Assembly (NCBI GenBank): GCA_963854835.1
Contig: OY978525.1
Location: 109,004,917-109,068,916, forward strand
Length of the DNA: 64,000 nucleotides
Source of the DNA: Megamerina dolium
Lineage: Eukaryota > Arthropoda > Insecta > Diptera > Megamerinidae
Reading direction: 5' to 3'
Shown: in pieces, positions 23,486-34,620 of the stretch
How positions within the stretch are numbered: the first letter of the stretch is position 1
How the letters are laid out: every line of letters starts with the position of its first letter
Made by a program: the position numbers and the translations under genes
The notes under the pieces: generated by a model
Database searches by the model: none
Told to the model about the DNA's origin: nothing
Seen by the model: the letters and a program-made list of their open reading frames with translations, nothing else

Positions 23486-25498
23486 TTACTTCAATAGTGC
23501 ATCGCTGTCGTAGTCATCGTCGTCATTATTACTTCCATTAGCTTCATTTTTTAACTGGTTTGGCTTGGATGGAGATACCGTCGATTCCGGAACGTCAGTG
23601 ATACCGGTGCAGGTGTCACAACGGCCAATCAAATGTTTACCACACATCGGTATTGCACACTGTTGACAACGTATAGATGTTTTGATTCTCTTGCGCGATG
23701 GACATTTACGACAGCTTGTACGTTTCTCCATTGTCTTCGATACCAGTACAATGCCAGCAGGCACATTGACTTTCTCTGGTGGTATTACCCCGGCGGTATT
23801 TTTGGTATCATTGAACTTATCTGCCAAACGTGTTTGCTTTTCCGCTGGCTCACCCAAAATCTCACAAATTTGTATCCGTTGCACCGCCGTCAATGTTTCG
23901 CTCTTTTGCAGACGTTGTTTGAGATGTTGTTGTGTCAGATAGAGTCCCAATTGACGCATAAAGTCACGCTGTTCCATAAGTGCATTCTCTCCCTCACTGT
24001 CGTTCTCGCCATCAGCCAAACGATACAGTATCCAAGCATTGAATGCAGCATAATCTAGAACGGCATGAAAGAAGCGGAGCAACCATTGATCTTGTAGCGC
24101 AGGTGGTGTAGCATGCACAGTGCTATATATGTTGGCCAATTCATGGAAGCGCGTACAAGACTTGTGTGTAGAGCGATATAATTGTTGTGTATTGATCTTC
24201 TGCGATACTCCACTGGACAGTAGATACTCGGCTCCAATTTCTTGGGCATTAGCTACAACTTCTAGTCTAGTTCCATCGATTCCATACAACATTGACTGGT
24301 CCCTAGATGAAGCAAATTTCTTCGGAATCTCTTTAGCAGTGGAGGGAAGTGCACCCGCTAATGACAATTTCGATTGTGATAATTTTGCAGCGAGAGGCAA
24401 GGAAGTGTGACGATCTGTTGTGGTAACATTGCGATTTGTTTGCTTAATATCGCATACCAAATGGAAAATTTGATCGTGCGTCGTCGAGGCTGCAGTCATA
24501 ATTGTTGCATTGCACATGTATAGACTTTTTGCATCAACAAGCGTCAACAATTTGAAACCTTTCTCTGTTGGCTTTTCGGGCAGATGCAACTTATATGGGC
24601 ATTTTGTGTCAGTACTGCATATTATATGTTCGTTGATATTGCCATAATTACTTGGAGCATAGTAGGAACGACAATTTATAATAAATTTCTCCCACAAATA
24701 CGATGCATTCTGAGCGGCCGTACTGGTCGACCAATTCGGAGCACTTTGGCCGAAACGCAGGCATTCTGATAAAAACTCAAAACGCTTTAAGGGCATTGTG
24801 ACACGAAATACCGCATTGCCCAACTCCAATGTCCATAGTTCATCGAGTGGGCCTTTATGAGGTGCATTACGAAAAATTCCACATAAGTAACTGAGTCCCA
24901 TCCAGGATCGTAACTCAATCATGGAAGTAACACGTTGATATGATGATCTGCCTCTGCGTCTTCGTATCTCTTCATTGGTGCTCTTTAAAATATCTTGTAC
25001 AATTGGTTCATCTATTAACAAATTCCATGCTTCCAATGGAATGTTAACTCGGCGGGCCGGACCTTTACCTTTCGGTTCTGTGTATCGTGATAGAGGTACG
25101 ATTTCTTGTTCTGTTCGGTCGGACGGTGTCTGTGTACTCCACACAGTGCCATCACGTCCTTTAAATTCTGTATCGGTGCGCGCACGTTTAGTCTTGCGTT
25201 GTGTATCCCATTCCGCACCAATACCATCAAAAATTGTAAAATCTTCTTCGTTGCATTCCCATCGGAATTTACTTTGCTTCATTTCTGTATCGGCATTCTC
25301 ACATAGTGGATCAGCGACATTTTCCATTAGCTGACCTGTATCTTCTTCATCGAAATGTTCTGTTTTGAATGTTATTTCTTCTGGATTTTCTATCGTACAC
25401 GCGCCTAGAACATCTTCAAATTGCCCATCGAACATTTTTTCCTCATCGGGATCCCTTTTTGTTTGTATGGGAGTTAATACATCCATTGGAAAACTCAT
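23486..25498 (-). CDS. piggyBac transposase-derived protein, probably domesticated
   Basis: One unbroken exon of 670 codons on the minus strand starting MSFPMDVLTP. Residues 1-150 are acidic and variable. About 155-495 fit the DDE_Tnp_1_7 (piggyBac) transposase core: RSWMGLSYLCGIFRN (197-211), the CPYKLHLPEKPTEKGFK stretch (300-316) and LTLVDAKSLYMCN. Residues 596-630 form the C-terminal cysteine domain (C596, C599, C611, C614, C619, H622, C627, C630). By eye, the first catalytic Asp (IDEQ in piggyBac) is Asn289 (INEH). The second appears kept as Asp362 (TDRHTSLPLA). The VDxxDQ pair reads INTQQ (435-439), without Asp. Strand cleavage is thus unlikely, while DNA or chromatin binding may remain. 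No TTAA-flanked terminal repeats were seen around the ORF. The C-terminus is an acidic tail. Length is near that of the family (about 590-600) plus extensions. Function unknown. Confidence 0.88.
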   Translation of the reverse strand: MSFPMDVLTPIQTKRDPDEEKMFDGQFEDVLGACTIENPEEITFKTEHFDEEDTGQLMENVADPLCENADTEMKQSKFRWECNEEDFTIFDGIGAEWDTQRKTKRARTDTEFKGRDGTVWSTQTPSDRTEQEIVPLSRYTEPKGKGPARRVNIPLEAWNLLIDEPIVQDILKSTNEEIRRRRGRSSYQRVTSMIELRSWMGLSYLCGIFRNAPHKGPLDELWTLELGNAVFRVTMPLKRFEFLSECLRFGQSAPNWSTSTAAQNASYLWEKFIINCRSYYAPSNYGNINEHIICSTDTKCPYKLHLPEKPTEKGFKLLTLVDAKSLYMCNATIMTAASTTHDQIFHLVCDIKQTNRNVTTTDRHTSLPLAAKLSQSKLSLAGALPSTAKEIPKKFASSRDQSMLYGIDGTRLEVVANAQEIGAEYLLSSGVSQKINTQQLYRSTHKSCTRFHELANIYSTVHATPPALQDQWLLRFFHAVLDYAAFNAWILYRLADGENDSEGENALMEQRDFMRQLGLYLTQQHLKQRLQKSETLTAVQRIQICEILGEPAEKQTRLADKFNDTKNTAGVIPPEKVNVPAGIVLVSKTMEKRTSCRKCPSRKRIKTSIRCQQCAIPMCGKHLIGRCDTCTGITDVPESTVSPSKPNQLKNEANGSNNDDDDYDSDALLK

Positions 25499-26886
25499 AA
25501 CGTTGCTTCTTTTTAACTCAGTTGGCTAATCATTCGAATTGTTATTTATCTATAGTATAATATTTCAATTCTTCACTATCGCTTGTTTTGTCACTACCTG
25601 CGAACAAAGGGGTTAAATTAGTTGACAGCGACTGGGTTAACATTTTCGTAAATTAATTTTTTTCTAATTTAATAAATATTCCAATCGTTTATTTTTACAA
25701 TCCATGTAAAATAATTCCAATTGAATTTTAATACTGTTATAAAATTTTGATTTCTTTTCATCATAATAATTATTAATTAAAAAGTTATGCATTTTTTTAA
25801 GAAGTACTAAATAACTGCAACCCTACGAACACCGTATCAAAACAAACAAGAAAGAAAGAAACCGAAATAAACTGTGATAAACAGCATATGAGAAAAGAAC
25901 GAGACAAAGATAATTACACAGTGCGAGAGAGACAGAGAGAGCATATAGAAATCAATTTGAAATTTGTTGCGCGTTTTTTTTTTTTTTGTATATTCGCTGC
26001 TTCGTTTGTCATTCGGTTCAATGTTCTGTCGTCATCGTCGTTTTATTCGATTCGATTAATGTTGTAATAAAAACGAGTGCTTGTGCATCTGCATCGATGA
26101 AAAGTGATAAAATATTGTAAAATTTCATAGTGACAATTGCAAATGTACGTGTATTTTCAGAAATTGCTTTTGTGTGAATTTATTTTGCGCCAATTTTGAA
26201 ATTGTCTAAAATACAAAAACAAACTTGTGCAATGTCAATTTGACATTTTTACTTAAGTCGTCAAATCTTCCAGAAAGTCATTGTTCTTCCAATTTGACAT
26301 TCGACATTTATGCTGCGGTGCGCGGTGCCTTTCCTATGTGAAATAATTCTCGGTTGTCAATGGATAGTTCTTACACACGAAAATAAAACAGCATTTGAAT
26401 AAATAAATTATGGAAGACCCAAAAGAAATGTATATATAAGATTTCGATAGAAGTGTTTTAGACCGCCATCTTGATTTGCACGCTTTTAATTTAGAGCATT
26501 TTATCAATGGTCATAAACGGGGCTAAGCGGATTGGCGTTGTACCTGTACAAAAGTATTTTCATTTAACGTAGAGGAGCGTGTCAATAATTTCGCGATTTG
26601 TTTTATTTACTACTCGAGCGTTGCCATATGCCATAAAAATATTTGCCACAATTAAAGGTATATAAGTTGAAATGTGTATTATTCTTTCGTCTCGTTTGCA
26701 GGGTCGCTTGTATTGGTTATTTTTTCCTTACTTCCCATTATGAGCTTATTCTGCCTCCTTAGTATGACCTCTAATATCACGAAAGAACAAATTTTGCCGG
26801 GGATCGTTTTTACATATGATATCGAAAAGACGACAAAATTCTCTGCGACGGAGCCGGAAAAAGTGAATCCCTATTTTTCATAATTT
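25499..26886. other. Upstream region between piggyBac-derived gene and homeobox gene
   Basis: No coding exon recognised. The segment 25850-26250 looks like 5' untranslated or promoter DNA (AG/GA-rich, then GT-rich, with possible donor GTACGTG near 26143) and may hold the first exon of one of the flanking genes. TGTCAATTTGACA at about 26233-26245 is an inverted pair of TALE-type cores. Confidence 0.35.
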
Positions 26887-27151
26887 TTAACACATTGCGT
26901 CCCGGGTCTACTGTCGATGGTACACGCTTCACTTTGATTATACTGCCAGAAATTAATATGACACCTAAATGAAATTATATTATCAGTGTGCCATGTGCAC
27001 CTTCGGCTGTCAAACTATATAATCTCACAAAGAACATATACATATATATAACACTATTCACAAATTTTTATCAATATGGGCTAATAAGCCGGCTACTATT
27101 TGCATTTTATTAATGTATATTGAATTTATATGGTGGGACGCAACGTGTTAA
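26887..27151. mobile_element. piggyBac-type MITE with TTAA target duplication
   Basis: TTAA at 26887-26890 is followed by CACATTGCGTCCC. At the other end the complement reads CACGTTGCGTCCC before TTAA at 27148-27151. That is 12 of 13 matching terminal bases with the exact TTAA target duplication of the piggyBac superfamily. The inner 230 bases are AT-rich and non-coding, so a transposase supplied in trans would be needed. Confidence 0.7.
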
Positions 27152-27820
27152 TACTGTTATTAAGTTACTAGCTTTTTTGTAGAACTTTAGCAAAAGAAAC
27201 CCTCTAAAATGTTAAAAATCGGCATTAGCTTTTATTATTTGATGCCACCGTATTGCACAATCTGCCTTTTGGACCCTCTTCACAGCTTAATCAACCAGCT
27301 AATTTTGCCAAATAACGCTAGTGAGAAAGGGAAAATTTACGCGATGCAAAGTTGTTAATATTGTTAAAATTATTATTTTTTACAATTAAAAATATATTTA
27401 AATTTATTTAAAAAAATGTCATAAAAACGGTACGTCTCTGTACCACCCTAAAACATATTATATCGGAACTGCCGTCTGAGTGCTTTATTTTCTTCTCACA
27501 TAACATTGATCGAAGTCGTTTATCAAGCTATGAAATATGAAAGATAGTCAAAAGATGTTTTAAGATAATCGAAAGCAATACATTAAATTTCCCTAAAATT
27601 TTCCTAGACAAATTAATAAATTAATACAAAAGTGTAATTTAACTAGCATATTTATATATCATACCAGTTTACACTAAAACAATAATCCTCTCAACTAATT
27701 TAAATTTCGTCTGTGAAATAAAAATTTTGTAACATAAATTTATACCAAATTGGTAGCCTTTTTTTCTAGCACATTTTGCATACCCTCTATTTAAGAGAAC
27801 CCTCTGTATCGCCGCCATTT

Positions 27821-28132
27821 TGACAAACGCTATGGTAAATTTGCGCGGCTATTCTTTATTGCTCTTCTATGCTACCAATTCAATGCTCTGTCTCTTTTAT
27901 ACACACACACCTTTTGCGCCGCGTTGATGTCAAAATGAAATTTCTGACAATTCGTTCGTTCATTCTCGTGGTGACAGCTGTCATGTGCAAAAGTACCAAA
28001 TTAAGTTCTATACTTTTTGAAGTTTCTGTCGTCGATTGAGTAGGCACAAAAAAAAAAGCAGACATGAAGTTTAATAAATCAAAAAAAAACTAAAAATTGA
28101 CAACTTGAACGTTTTGTATACAAACGATTGTC
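27821..28132. promoter_or_regulatory. Cluster of TGTCA/TGACA cores upstream of the TGIF-type gene
   Basis: Seven TGACA/TGTCA cores occur at 27821, 27928, 27945, 27972, 27979, 28097 and 28128. The pair at 27972-27983 forms the exact palindrome TGACAGCTGTCA, the known dimeric site preferred by TGIF-class TALE homeodomain proteins. It lies about 680 bases before the start codon of a TGIF-type gene, in its promoter or first intron. Chance would give fewer than one core in this length at even base composition. Confidence 0.45.
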
Positions 28133-28478
28133 AACACATTGTTGCCGGAAAATCTACTGTGCAAATAATTTGAATGTTAAAGTAACTCAGCAACTGGGGA
28201 CTCCGTCAATCAAAAACCTACTTTGTGAGAAAAGGTGATTTGGAACTTTACCGAAATCGATACGAAACAAAATTTACTCGAAAAATCATAGTAACCGCGC
28301 GTTGAACGCTTCGAATAGACGTACAAATAATAGTCAATTTATAATAGAATGCCTCTTTGAAGTATTAGAAACAGAAAAAAAAAACAACCTCAGAATTTAT
28401 AAGCAATTTTTGTATGTACTTTAACATTGGGTATTTTTTTTTGTTGCAATTTCGTCACTGTTCATATTTTCTTTGCAG

Positions 28479-28658
28479 ATCATTGCCGCGTGTTTATTGT
28501 GATTGAAAGTGAAGAAACCGTAAATAATTAATCGAACTGCACAATAAGAACAATAATTGCAGACGTTTCTCAAAACAATCAATACATTTTCTTTTAAACA
28601 AATTGGAGTCGCGGACCAACGCACACAATCAAATACTCCATCTACACATACACACAAA
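28479..28658 (+). other. Probable 5'UTR part of the TGIF-type gene's first coding exon
   Basis: A good acceptor (TTTTCTTTGCAG ending at 28478) precedes the exon that holds the start codon at 28659, implying at least one non-coding upstream exon. An in-frame open stretch runs back to 28557 but contains no ATG. Confidence 0.5.
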
Positions 28659-30518
28659 ATGCTTTCACCCGACCCGTTGCATCAACAAGAGGAGGTGAAC
28701 TCTGCACTGGATCGCCAAATACGACAAGATATACAAGATATGGCTCAAGAAGCACAGATTCAAGCACAAATAATCGCTCATGAAGGTAAGCACATTTTGC
28801 AGCATACAATCAACCACAAATTTAACAAAAAACTATGTAATTTTAATAAATTATGTCTATCGCCTTCGATATGATACTGCTTACTTGCATTCTATTTAAT
28901 TTGACTTTTTGTGCCGGCTGGCATATGTGTCAAATTATATAATTTGACATGATTTCTTGCTCTGCCTGAAAATTCTGACTTAAAATGTCACTTTCCGTGA
29001 AAAGTCAAAGTCAAACTTTATCACGGGCCGGCTGCTATAAAATAATATTTTATTATCTTGAAATTATACACAACTTCGGCATGTATTTTGGAAAAAATGT
29101 ACAATTTTCTACTTATTTCCAACCACCCGAAAGTGCTGTTGTATGAATGCGTGTGTGTGTATATGTGCATAGAAAATATGCCACGGATACAATGGCAAAT
29201 AGAAAGGGCCTTCTTCAACATTCACATAATAGCGTTGTAAGTGCATAGATGCATTGATGGCTTTGAGCATATTGATGTTCTTTTATTCTTGAATTCATTT
29301 TTAAAAGTTTTCCTTTTATCGTGGCCAATTGCATACAATTAGGGTTGCCAACATTTTGTTTATTTATGTTCTCACAATTTCTTCACCCACATACAGCTCG
29401 TGATCGTTTCCAGTCTACATCAAGTGTGGAAGAAGACGGTCACGAAGACATTGATCATGATAATGTGACAGTACTTGGCGTTGTGGAGGCACAAGATGAT
29501 GATGACGATCAACATCATGAGACAATTGTCGAGGAGGATATAACCGAGCATGAAATGAGTGATATGCAAGATGTGAAAGACTTCAAAGACATGATGATGG
29601 ACACCAGCGATGGTGGTAATATGGACACTACATCGATGCGCAAGCGACGTGGGAATTTGCCAAAACATTCTGTTAAAATACTAAAACGATGGCTATACGA
29701 ACATCGTTACAATGCATATCCAAGTGATGCAGAAAAATTTACACTCTCACAAGAGGCAAATTTGACTGTCCTACAGGTGTGTAATTGGTTTATAAATGCA
29801 CGTCGTCGTATTCTGCCTGAGATGATACGTCGCGAAGGCAATGATCCATTACACTTTACCATATCACGTCGAGGTAAAAAACTCAATTCTACAATGAATT
29901 CGTCTGGCAATCTTAATTCAAGTGGTAATGCACCTAACCCAATCACCGGCAGCCCTGCATCAGAAGTGGTAAGTTGACATTAAGTATGTAGGAATATAAC
30001 GGTATAATCTTAATTGTTAATATTCCATTCAGATTGTTGGAGCCACCGAAGAGGTTGAAGGCGAGGAAATGCATGATGGTGTTGCCAATGTACTTACCGC
30101 TTTGGGACACTTTGTACAGACACCTAGTGGTCATATGGTTAAAGTTGAACCAGATATGGAGTACGATGATAGTGTTATATACAGGTAAGTGCTGTACGTC
30201 TCGTTCAGAGAACACCTGTGATATCCTATGATTATCCTTCATTATCCCACATTGCGAAGATGGCAACAAGCAATTGCCTCCAATCCACAAGGTTTTCAAA
30301 ACCTACATCCTCAAATTCAAGCAAAAATTCTCGCAAAAATTCGTGCGGCCAAACAACGCCAACAAGTGGCTGCAGCCGCTGCAGTCGCTGCTGCTGCAAA
30401 TCATATGCATCAACCCATCAATCATCAATATCATGCCACCACGACTAGCAATATGTTGCAACAACAACAACACCAACAGCAAGTTGATTCTCTCGTGTCA
30501 AGTCATAATGTCAGTGCT

Positions 30519-30549
<31 letters not shown>

Positions 30550-31826
30550 CTGTACCAGCTCCCGCTGCCGATATACCACATTTTCCCTCAAATGCTAAAT
30601 ATTTCTATTCCCAAACATTAAATCAAATCTTTCACATTCAAAATAATATAATGCCAACCAAAATGCATTACAATGCCATAATGAGGTATTGCTTGTATTC
30701 CTAACTTTTTTTTTTTTTTTATTATAAAAAAAAATTTTTATTCTAATAATTTACTTCATAATTACTTATTGTATACTTACATATATATATTAATTAATAT
30801 TGTAGATCCGAAGATGATAGTGTACACGAGTATGACTCATGCGAGGCGCAAAGTGAGGAGGAAGTCAAATTCGAAAATTCCGATGCATGGCAAAGTGTTA
30901 TGAAGTAAGTACGGGCAATACAAGTTCATTATGCAAATTACAATTACGTTTAGTACATTCTGTAAGAAATTATGCTTCTTTATTAAAATATATACCTATT
31001 TGAATTTTCTTTCTTTCATTCTTGCGCTTGTACTTTAATTGTCACGACACACACACTCTGAACAACTCTCTCCAATTTCCACCAACCAACCAATAATTAT
31101 TCACACACATCACTCACCACAACCAACACCTGCTCCACCACCAACAACACTACAAACGTATTTTATTGTATGCCGTCATTTCAACATTTCTTTTTACGGG
31201 ACTGTTTTTAGTACCGAGGAAGTGGCAACATCAAGTCCGACGACAACTAACACCACATATTGGACAACATCGACTACGCATCCACATTTATCACATTTGC
31301 CCCAACCTGCCAATGCAGCATCGTCCAGTGCGGGAATTGTTGGTAGGTGGTGATTTTTGTTTGTTCAGTTTTGATAGTAATGACATTTATTTATTGATAT
31401 CAACAGATGCTGCACAACAAGCGGCTGCCAATGTTAATGCTATTGTGACATCGGCCGAAGTAGCTGCTGCAGCAGCAACGGTGGGTGCCGAAGCAACTGT
31501 TGTGACGTCTGCGACATCAAATATTGGAGCCACTACATCCGATAATAGTACCAACAAGAATTTATCAAATGTCAGTAGCAATGTGATCAGTTCAGCAACT
31601 ATTCATTCAGGAACTCATTTTATGAAAGGTTAGTTTCTAAGCATCTTTCTACGCTTATGAATTTGTATATTATATATATATATATATATGCTTTCTTCAC
31701 ATTTTAGGTGTTGTACGTGATGATAAAGATAAATTTAAATGTCTTTATCTGCTAGTTGAAACTGCCGTTGCAGTGCGTCAACGTGAAAAGCAACACGATG
31801 ATGAAGTGCATGTGTTGGGTAACTGA
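28659..31826 (+). CDS. achi: TGIF-family TALE homeobox transcription factor (achintya/vismay type), eight coding exons
   Basis: Proposed join: 28659-28785, 29397-29968, 30033-30184, 30260-30685, 30806-30904, 31212-31342, 31407-31628, 31708-31826, giving 615 residues. The homeodomain covers about residues 125-187: a three-residue loop extension with AYP (149-151), recognition helix [11 protein letters not shown] (170-180), and Ile at the position typical of TALE proteins. The wording matches the Drosophila achi/vis pair (TGIF homologues, nuclear; in Drosophila needed for spermatogenesis and acting as repressor partners). An acidic segment precedes it (EAQDDDDDQ). Exon 4 has Gln-rich and an eight-residue Ala tract (GCT repeats near 30519-30549). 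A conserved-looking last exon reads [17 protein letters not shown]. The exon 3/4 acceptor (30259) has a weak tract and is the least certain junction. Only one copy is visible here. Confidence 0.9.
28928..28949. promoter_or_regulatory. Perfect 22-base palindrome in intron 1 of the TGIF-type gene
   Basis: Two inverted copies of TGTCAAATTAT meet head to head. Each begins with the TGTCA core bound by TALE proteins. It could be a binding site or the centre of a small fold-back repeat; GCCGGC-containing ends about 15 bases before it and about 80 bases after it lean slightly to the latter. Confidence 0.35.
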
Positions 31827-33013
31827 GAGTTATTCAATGGATTATGGAGAAAAGAATTTCGGAATTATCTTACTATTTTCTATTTACTATTAACTTCATC
31901 ATTTTGCATATATCAAAACGGTAATCAAAGCAAAATTCTGCCAACAAGAATAGACACATCATCAACATCGATCTGATATCCTCGTCTCTATTATTGAATC
32001 ATTATTTGTTTCTAATTGTAAGCTCTTTTCATATAAACTTTTCGCGAAAAATGCATAAACGCAAGAAAGCAGTTGAATGGCATAGAGTTGTGCTCTAATG
32101 TGTAATGTTGAACAAAAGCTCTACCTAAATGATTTGATTTGATTATTAACATTTTTTTTTTATCTATTCTATCCATTTGCCTAATCATTTTGTTTATAAT
32201 AATTTTTCATTCATTCATTTTTTGTGTTTTGTTTTTTTATCAAATTAATTACGAGAGAAATGTACAATTGGAACGAAAACAAAAAAAAAAAAAGAAACTA
32301 GTAATAGACTTGTATAGAAATATATGCTGAAATAATTCAATTTTGTTGTATTTCATCATATTTTATTCAATATTTATCTCTAAACAGCTTTAAATGAAGC
32401 GCACGGATAAGAAAAATTGCTAAATTTTATTGTTGCTCATTTCCATTTTGCAATTGGGCTATTATAAAAATACATTTTAACATCCTTAATTTATCTACAT
32501 ATAGATTTTTAAATATAAGCTTGTCACATATGTATGATGTAGGTATCGTAAATTAATGTAATTTAATTATAAAATAATGATTTCAAAAAAAAAAAAAAAA
32601 AAAAGAATGAAGTTTATCAATTAAGACAAGTAATGTAGATATAATCGAAACAAAACATTTAATTTTCTTATCGCCTGCAATTAAAAAATAATAATTTAAT
32701 GCCTTTGGTATATGTTATGTACTTGTATATACACACATTTGGTAACACAAAGATTTTAGAATGAGATCACAATTTCTTTTCGTTTTTTTTTTTTTTTTAT
32801 AAAATCTACAAACATAATTTCATCAGAGTTGCAGCTAATTTGTACGAACGGGCGTAGACTGCATAATGCATATACATTTGAAATGTTAACAATTTTTTTT
32901 TTTATAGAATTACTTCAGAATATTTAGAAATAACACAACATTTGTTATCTTTTGAGGAAATATAGATACTTATATATTTAAAATAAAATCGTGTTATTAA
33001 TAATAGAAATCCT
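31827..33013. other. 3' UTR of the TGIF-type gene and intergenic DNA
   Basis: No further coding exon. It is AT-rich with poly(A) runs near 32281 and 32586 and poly(T) near 32785. The exact transcript end cannot be set from sequence. Confidence 0.4.
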
Positions 33014-33317
33014 ATACAGGGTGATTTTTTAAGAGCCTTCGGTTTTGATTTTAAAATCGATAATTCACAGTCATCAATAACACTGGCCGATGCAGCTGCT
33101 ATATTTTGCTCTGTCCGCACTCTACATATGCGTGTTGGTGGTTTAATGTCCAATAATGTAAATTTGGTGTGAAATTTAGTCACAAGATTCCGAATATCCG
33201 CCTCAGGTCGCCCAAACTGAGCATAAAATGGAAGAATGAACTTTGTTAATAAAATTCAATAATCTGCAAGCGTTGTTCGTTTGTAAGTCGATTCATGGTT
33301 AAATTATAGACCAAACC
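33014..33317 (-). mobile_element. rosa-type mariner end fragment
   Basis: Begins ACAGGGTGATTTTTTAAGAG, the same terminal repeat as the element at 49363, and on the minus strand reads MNRLTNEQRLQIIEF near 33295-33250, the N-terminal helix-turn-helix start. It then jumps to a segment near 33135-33185. Homology with the 49.4 kb copy stops at about 33317 before any second terminal repeat, so this is a truncated, internally deleted piece. Confidence 0.7.
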
Positions 33318-34029
33318 TTAGAAAATCTACAACGGATTTTTCTTTTAAATAATCACACAGACCAATTCAATTGCCCAATTCATATGCAAAGCGCCTTTAA
33401 CAAAATACACCATGATTTATTCCCGCCAAAAAATCTTCACCTCTGTATTTGACACTGGAAGCACCCATTTCAGGTGGTGCTAATTAAACGACAACAGACA
33501 ATAACCAAAGACCACATCTATTTGAATTTTCCACTTAAATGAATTATGCGCAGATGTATAAAAAAATACAAAAACGAGTGAAAAAAAAATAGAAAGCAAA
33601 CGAAAACAGAAATAAAAATAAAATAAAAACATAAATATCAATAATGCTGTGGTTGTAAGACCATTTTTTATTCGTTACTGATTACAATAGAAAAATCGAA
33701 ATAAACACTTATCCGATCCAATTCTTTTGGTTACTGAAGTTTGTAGCCATTCCAATTGTTGGCTGGTAACGAGATTTTGCTAGTACCAACGCTGTAATTG
33801 CTATAGCGAACAACAACCAAAATTGGCTGTCGAGTAAGTGTTCATTTTGGAGAACATTTCTTATTTTTTATTGCTAACAACAACAACAAATATGATATAT
33901 CGTTGGAGCAATCATAAATTGAAATCATAATTTATTTAAAATGCTGTTTTTTTTTATTTTAGATAAAAGAAGAAATACCAACAATTAGAAAGTGTGCCTT
34001 AAGATGCGATGAACATCAGCGCATATTAT
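33318..34029. other. AT-rich intergenic DNA
   Basis: No gene seen. Contains A-rich tracts near 33540-33640. Confidence 0.45.
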
Positions 34030-34620
34030 TTGGTTGTCCTACTGAATAGTATGTAAGTTATAGGGGTTTAAGTTTTTTTTAATTTTCGCAAGTTTGTATA
34101 ATAGCCCCTTTTAGTTTAATTTGCTCGACTTTCTGTGGAAGTCACATTAAGAAGTGGGCATGGGTTTCTGATTTTATGTCAGCTCTTTTCCGACTATAAT
34201 CTTAATTTAGTGTCGCATATGGTGGTCTTAGACAGATGATTGAAGTTTAAAAATTTTTTTAATTCAAACACTTTATATGGCAGCTACTATCAACAGTAGG
34301 CGTGGCTCGCCCATTTCTGGTGAGATTATGTAGCAGTATAATATAACTCTACGTGTCAAACATTGTTTTCCCAGTTGGTATACTAAGTGAGTTATAGCGG
34401 TTGACCCACCATGGTCAATATCAGTCCCCTCCGTACCCTTGGATCATAGATTACTCATGCAAATTTCGAAATAGCCAGGTAAAGGACAGACGAACGGACA
34501 TCGTTAAGCGAATTTAAGCGACGCTGATCACGAATATATATTTTTTTCTTTATCTCCAGAGATTTCTTCAACTGATTACAAACATCTGACCGTAATGCAT
34601 ATATTTATGCAGGGAATCAA
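34030..34620. repeat. Probable relic of a dispersed dipteran repeat
   Basis: The order GTGGGCATGG, GGCGTGGC, AGACGAACGGACATC, TGATCACGAATATATAT, TTACAAACATCTGACC is one that I recognise from non-coding dispersed repeats common in fly genomes. There is no ORF and no terminal repeat that I can define, so the boundaries are approximate and the family name is left open. Confidence 0.4.

Noticed and set aside
28557..28658. In-frame extension upstream of the homeobox gene's start
   Set aside because: No ATG in the stretch; treated as 5' UTR.
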